Shown here: in pieces, positions 61,201 through 64,000 of the stretch | How positions within the stretch are numbered: position 1 is the first letter of the stretch | How the letters are laid out: each line of letters begins with the position of its first letter | NCBI GenBank assembly: GCA_964035775.1 | Contig: OZ038312.1 | Coordinates: forward strand, 39,354,672 to 39,418,671 | Reading direction: 5' to 3' | Source: Osedax frankpressi | Taxonomy: Eukaryota > Annelida > Polychaeta > Sabellida > Siboglinidae | Length of the DNA: 64,000 nucleotides | Translations under genes and position numbers: made by a program | Notes under the pieces: model-generated | Database searches by the model: none | The model's input: the letters and a program-made list of their open reading frames with translations, nothing else | Told to the model about the DNA's origin: nothing

Positions 61201-64000
61201 TTTTCTCAGCCTTTTGGCTAAGATCAAATTTTCTCAGCCTTTTGGCTAAGATCAAAATATCTCAGCCTTTTGGCTAAGATCAAATTTTCTCAGCCTTTTG
61301 GCTAAGATCAAATTTTCTCAGCCTTTTGGCTAAGATCAAAGCCACTCGATTTTTGGCTAAGATCAAATTTTCTCAGCCTTTTGGCTAAGATCAAATTTTC
61401 TCAGCCTTTTGGCTAAGATCAAAATATCTCAGCCTTTTGGCTAAGATCAAATTTTCTCAGCCTTTTGGCTAAGATCAAATTTTCTCAGCCTTTTGGCTAA
61501 GATCAAAATATCTCAGCCTTTTGGCTAAGATCAAATTTTCTCAGCCTTTTGGCTAAGATCAAATTTTCTCAGCCTTTTGGCTAAGATCAAAGCCACTCGA
61601 CTTTTGGCTAAGATCAAATTTTCTCAGCCTTTTGGCTAAGATCAAATTTTCTCAGCCTTTTGGCTAAGATCAAAATATCTCAGCCTTTTGGCTAAGATCA
61701 AATTTTCTCAGCCTTTTGGCTAAGATCAAATTTTCTCAGCCTTTTGGCTAAGATCAAAGCCACTCGACTTTTGGCTAAGATCAAATTTTCTCAGCCTTTT
61801 GGCTAAGAATAAAGCCACTCGACCTTTTGGCTCAGATCAAAATATCTAAGCCTTTTGGCTAAGATCAAAATATCTCAGCCTTTTGGCTAAGATCAAAATA
61901 TCTCAGCCTTTTAGCTAAGATCAAATTTTCTCAGCCTTTTGGCTAAGATCAAATTTTCTCAGCCTTTTGGCTAAGATCAAAATATCTCAGCCTTTTGGCT
62001 AAGATCAAATTTTCTCAGCCTTTTGGCTAAGATCAAATTTTCTCAGCCTTTTGGCTAAGATCAAAGCCACTCGACTTTTGGCTAAGATCAAATTTTCTCA
62101 GCCTTTTGGCTAAGATCAAAATATCTCAGCCTTTTGGCTAAGATCAAATTTTCTCAGCCTTTTGGCTAAGATCAAATTTTCTCAGCCTTTTGGCTAAGAT
62201 CAAAGCCACTCGACTTTTGGCTAAGATCAAATTTTCTCAGCCTTTTGGCTAAGAATAAAGCCACTCGACCTTTTGGCTCAGATCAAAATATCTCAGCCTT
62301 TTGGCTAAGATCAAAATATCTCAGCCTTTTGGCTAAGATCAAATTTTCTCAGCCTTTTGGCTAAGAATAAAGCCACTCGACCTTTTGGCTCAGATCAAAA
62401 TATCTCAGCCTTTTGGCTAAGATCAAATTTTCTCAGCCTTTTGGCTAAGATCAAAGCCACTCGACTTTTGGCTAAGATCAAATTTTCTCAGCCTTTTGGC
62501 TAAGATCAAAGCCACTCGACTTTTGGCTAAGATCAAATTTTCTCAGCCTTTTGGCTAAGATCAAAGCCACTCGACTTTTGGCTAAGATCAAATTTTCTCA
62601 GCCTTTTGGCTAAGATCAAAGCCACTCGACTTTTGGCTAAGATCAAAATATCTCAGCCTTTTGGCTAAGATCAAATTTTCTCAGCCTTTTGGCTAAGATC
62701 AAATTTTCTCAGCCTTTTGGCTAAGATCAAAGCCACTCGACTTTTAGCTAAGATCAAATTTTCTCAGCCTTTTGGCTAAGATCAAATTTTCTCAGCCTTT
62801 TGGCTCAGATCAAAATATCTCAGCCTTTTGGCTAAGATCAAATTTTCTCAGCCTTTTGGCTAAGATCAAATTTTCTCAGCCTTTTGGCTAAGATCAAAAT
62901 ATCTCAGCCTTTTGGCTAAGATCAAATTTTCTCAGCCTTTTGGCTGAGATCAAATTTTCTCAGCCTTTTGGCTAAGATCAAAGCCACTCGACTTTTGGCT
63001 AAGATCAAATTTTCTCAGCCTTTTGGCTAAGATCAAAGCCACTCGACTTTTGGCTAAGATCAAATTTTCTCAGCCTTTTGGCTAAGATCAAATTTTCTCA
63101 GCCTTTTGGCTAAGATCAAAATATCTCAGCCTTTTGGCTAAGATCAAATTTTCTCAGCCTTTTGGCTAAGATCAAATTTTCTCAGCCTTTTGGCTAAGAT
63201 CAAATTTTCTCAGCCTTTTGGCTAAGATCAAAGCCACACGACTTTTGGCTAAGATCAAATTTTCTCAGCCTTTTGGCTAAGATCAAAGCCACTCGACTTT
63301 TGGCTAAGATCAAATTTTCTCAGCCATTTGGCTAAGATCAAATTTTCTCAGCCTTTTGGCTAAGATCAAAATATCTCAGCATTTTGGCTAAGATCAAATT
63401 TTCTCAGCCTTTTGGCTAAGATCAAATTTTCTCAGCCTTTTGGCTAAGATCAAAATATCTCAGCCTTTTGGCTAAGATCAAATTTTCTCAGCCTTTTGGC
63501 TAAGATCAAATTTTCTCAGCCTTTTGGCTAAGATCAAAGCCACTCGATTTTTGGCTAAGATCAAATTTTCTCAGCCTTTTGGCTAAGATCAAATTTTCTC
63601 AGCCTTTTGGCTAAGATCAAAATATCTCAGCCTTTTGGCTAAGATCAAATTTTCTCAGCCTTTTGGCTAAGATCAAATTTTCTCAGCCTTTTGGCTAAGA
63701 TCAAAATATCTCAGCCTTTTGGCTAAGATCAAATTTTCTCAGCCTTTTGGCTAAGATCAAATTTTCTCAGCCTTTTGGCTAAGATCAAAGCCACTCGACT
63801 TTTGGCTAAGATCAAATTTTCTCAGCCTTTTGGCTAAGATCAAATTTTCTCAGCCTTTTGGCTAAGATCAAAATATCTCAGCCTTTTGGCTAAGATCAAA
63901 TTTTCTCAGCCTTTTGGCTAAGATCAAATTTTCTCAGCCTTTTGGCTAAGATCAAAGCCACTCGACTTTTGGCTAAGATCAAATTTTCTCAGCCTTTTGG
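52225..64000. repeat. U2-derived satellite, homogeneous higher-order array
   Basis: About 420 monomers of 27-28 bp without interruption, running off the window. Main type: TTTTCTCAGCC + TTTTGGCTAAGATCAAA, 25/28 identical to U2 nt 4-31. A second type starts ATATCTCAGCC. A third, 27 bp, starts GCCACTCGAC. A rarer one reads AATAAAGCCACTCGACC and GGCTCAGATC. Types alternate in recurring strings. Marker variants repeat at 2200 bp (61035/63235, 61124/63324, 61180/63380) and at about 3.1 kb (55907/59001). No gene lies in it. Confidence 0.95.

Noticed and set aside
52225-64000. CRISPR-like regular repeats
   Set aside because: No unique spacers; monomers are contiguous, and the genome is an intron-bearing animal.

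Overview
This is animal nuclear DNA. The window has intron-bearing genes with GT/AG splice sites, a CUB/LDL-receptor-A membrane-protein gene, a U2 snRNA gene with Sm site, and several satellite and minisatellite families. Intergenic DNA is strongly AT-rich. Species cannot be fixed from sequence; an invertebrate is likely.

Left end (1-7.3 kb): two convergent host genes. The last four exons of a SMARCAL1 orthologue (+) end at 1899. A minus-strand gene for a CUB-LDLa-transmembrane protein (Neto/SOL-like) ends at 2085, so the two stops are under 200 bp apart. From 7.4 to 10.4 kb lie two minisatellites (56 bp and 58 bp units), then a decayed LINE 3' end and a TG microsatellite.

Centre (7.8-52 kb): a large tandem duplication. 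One unit is: 58-bp minisatellite, TG repeat, about 7.5 kb of AT-rich DNA, U2 snRNA gene, AT-rich spacer, Utopia-like retrotransposon, U2-derived satellite. In unit 1 the U2 gene (18768-18956) is whole. In unit 2 the same U2 gene is split after nt 41 by a 5'-truncated copy of a non-LTR retrotransposon with restriction-like endonuclease (35975-36015 | element | 38986-39135). Unit 2 also carries an extra 5.5 kb module (element + U2 3' part + spacer), which looks like the product of unequal crossing-over. Four element copies are present. The three full-length ones (1255 codons) share one in-frame TAA; the truncated copy in U2 lacks it and is open over its remaining 914 codons.

Element architecture: four Cys/His zinc-finger-like motifs, a Pro/Ser/Thr-rich linker, reverse transcriptase (YADD), a CCHC knuckle and a PD-(D/E)xK-type endonuclease. 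Together with the U2 target this matches the Utopia lineage of the NeSL clade.

Right end (50-64 kb, and 24.3-28 kb in unit 1): a satellite whose 28-bp monomer is recognisably nt 4-31 of U2 snRNA (stem-loop I) repeated head to tail. Near the retrotransposon it is degenerate; beyond about 52.2 kb it is homogeneous with higher-order structure (2.2 kb and about 3.1 kb repeats) and runs off the window. The central biology is thus a U2 locus parasitised by a site-specific retroelement and flanked by a satellite made from the 5' end of the same RNA gene.
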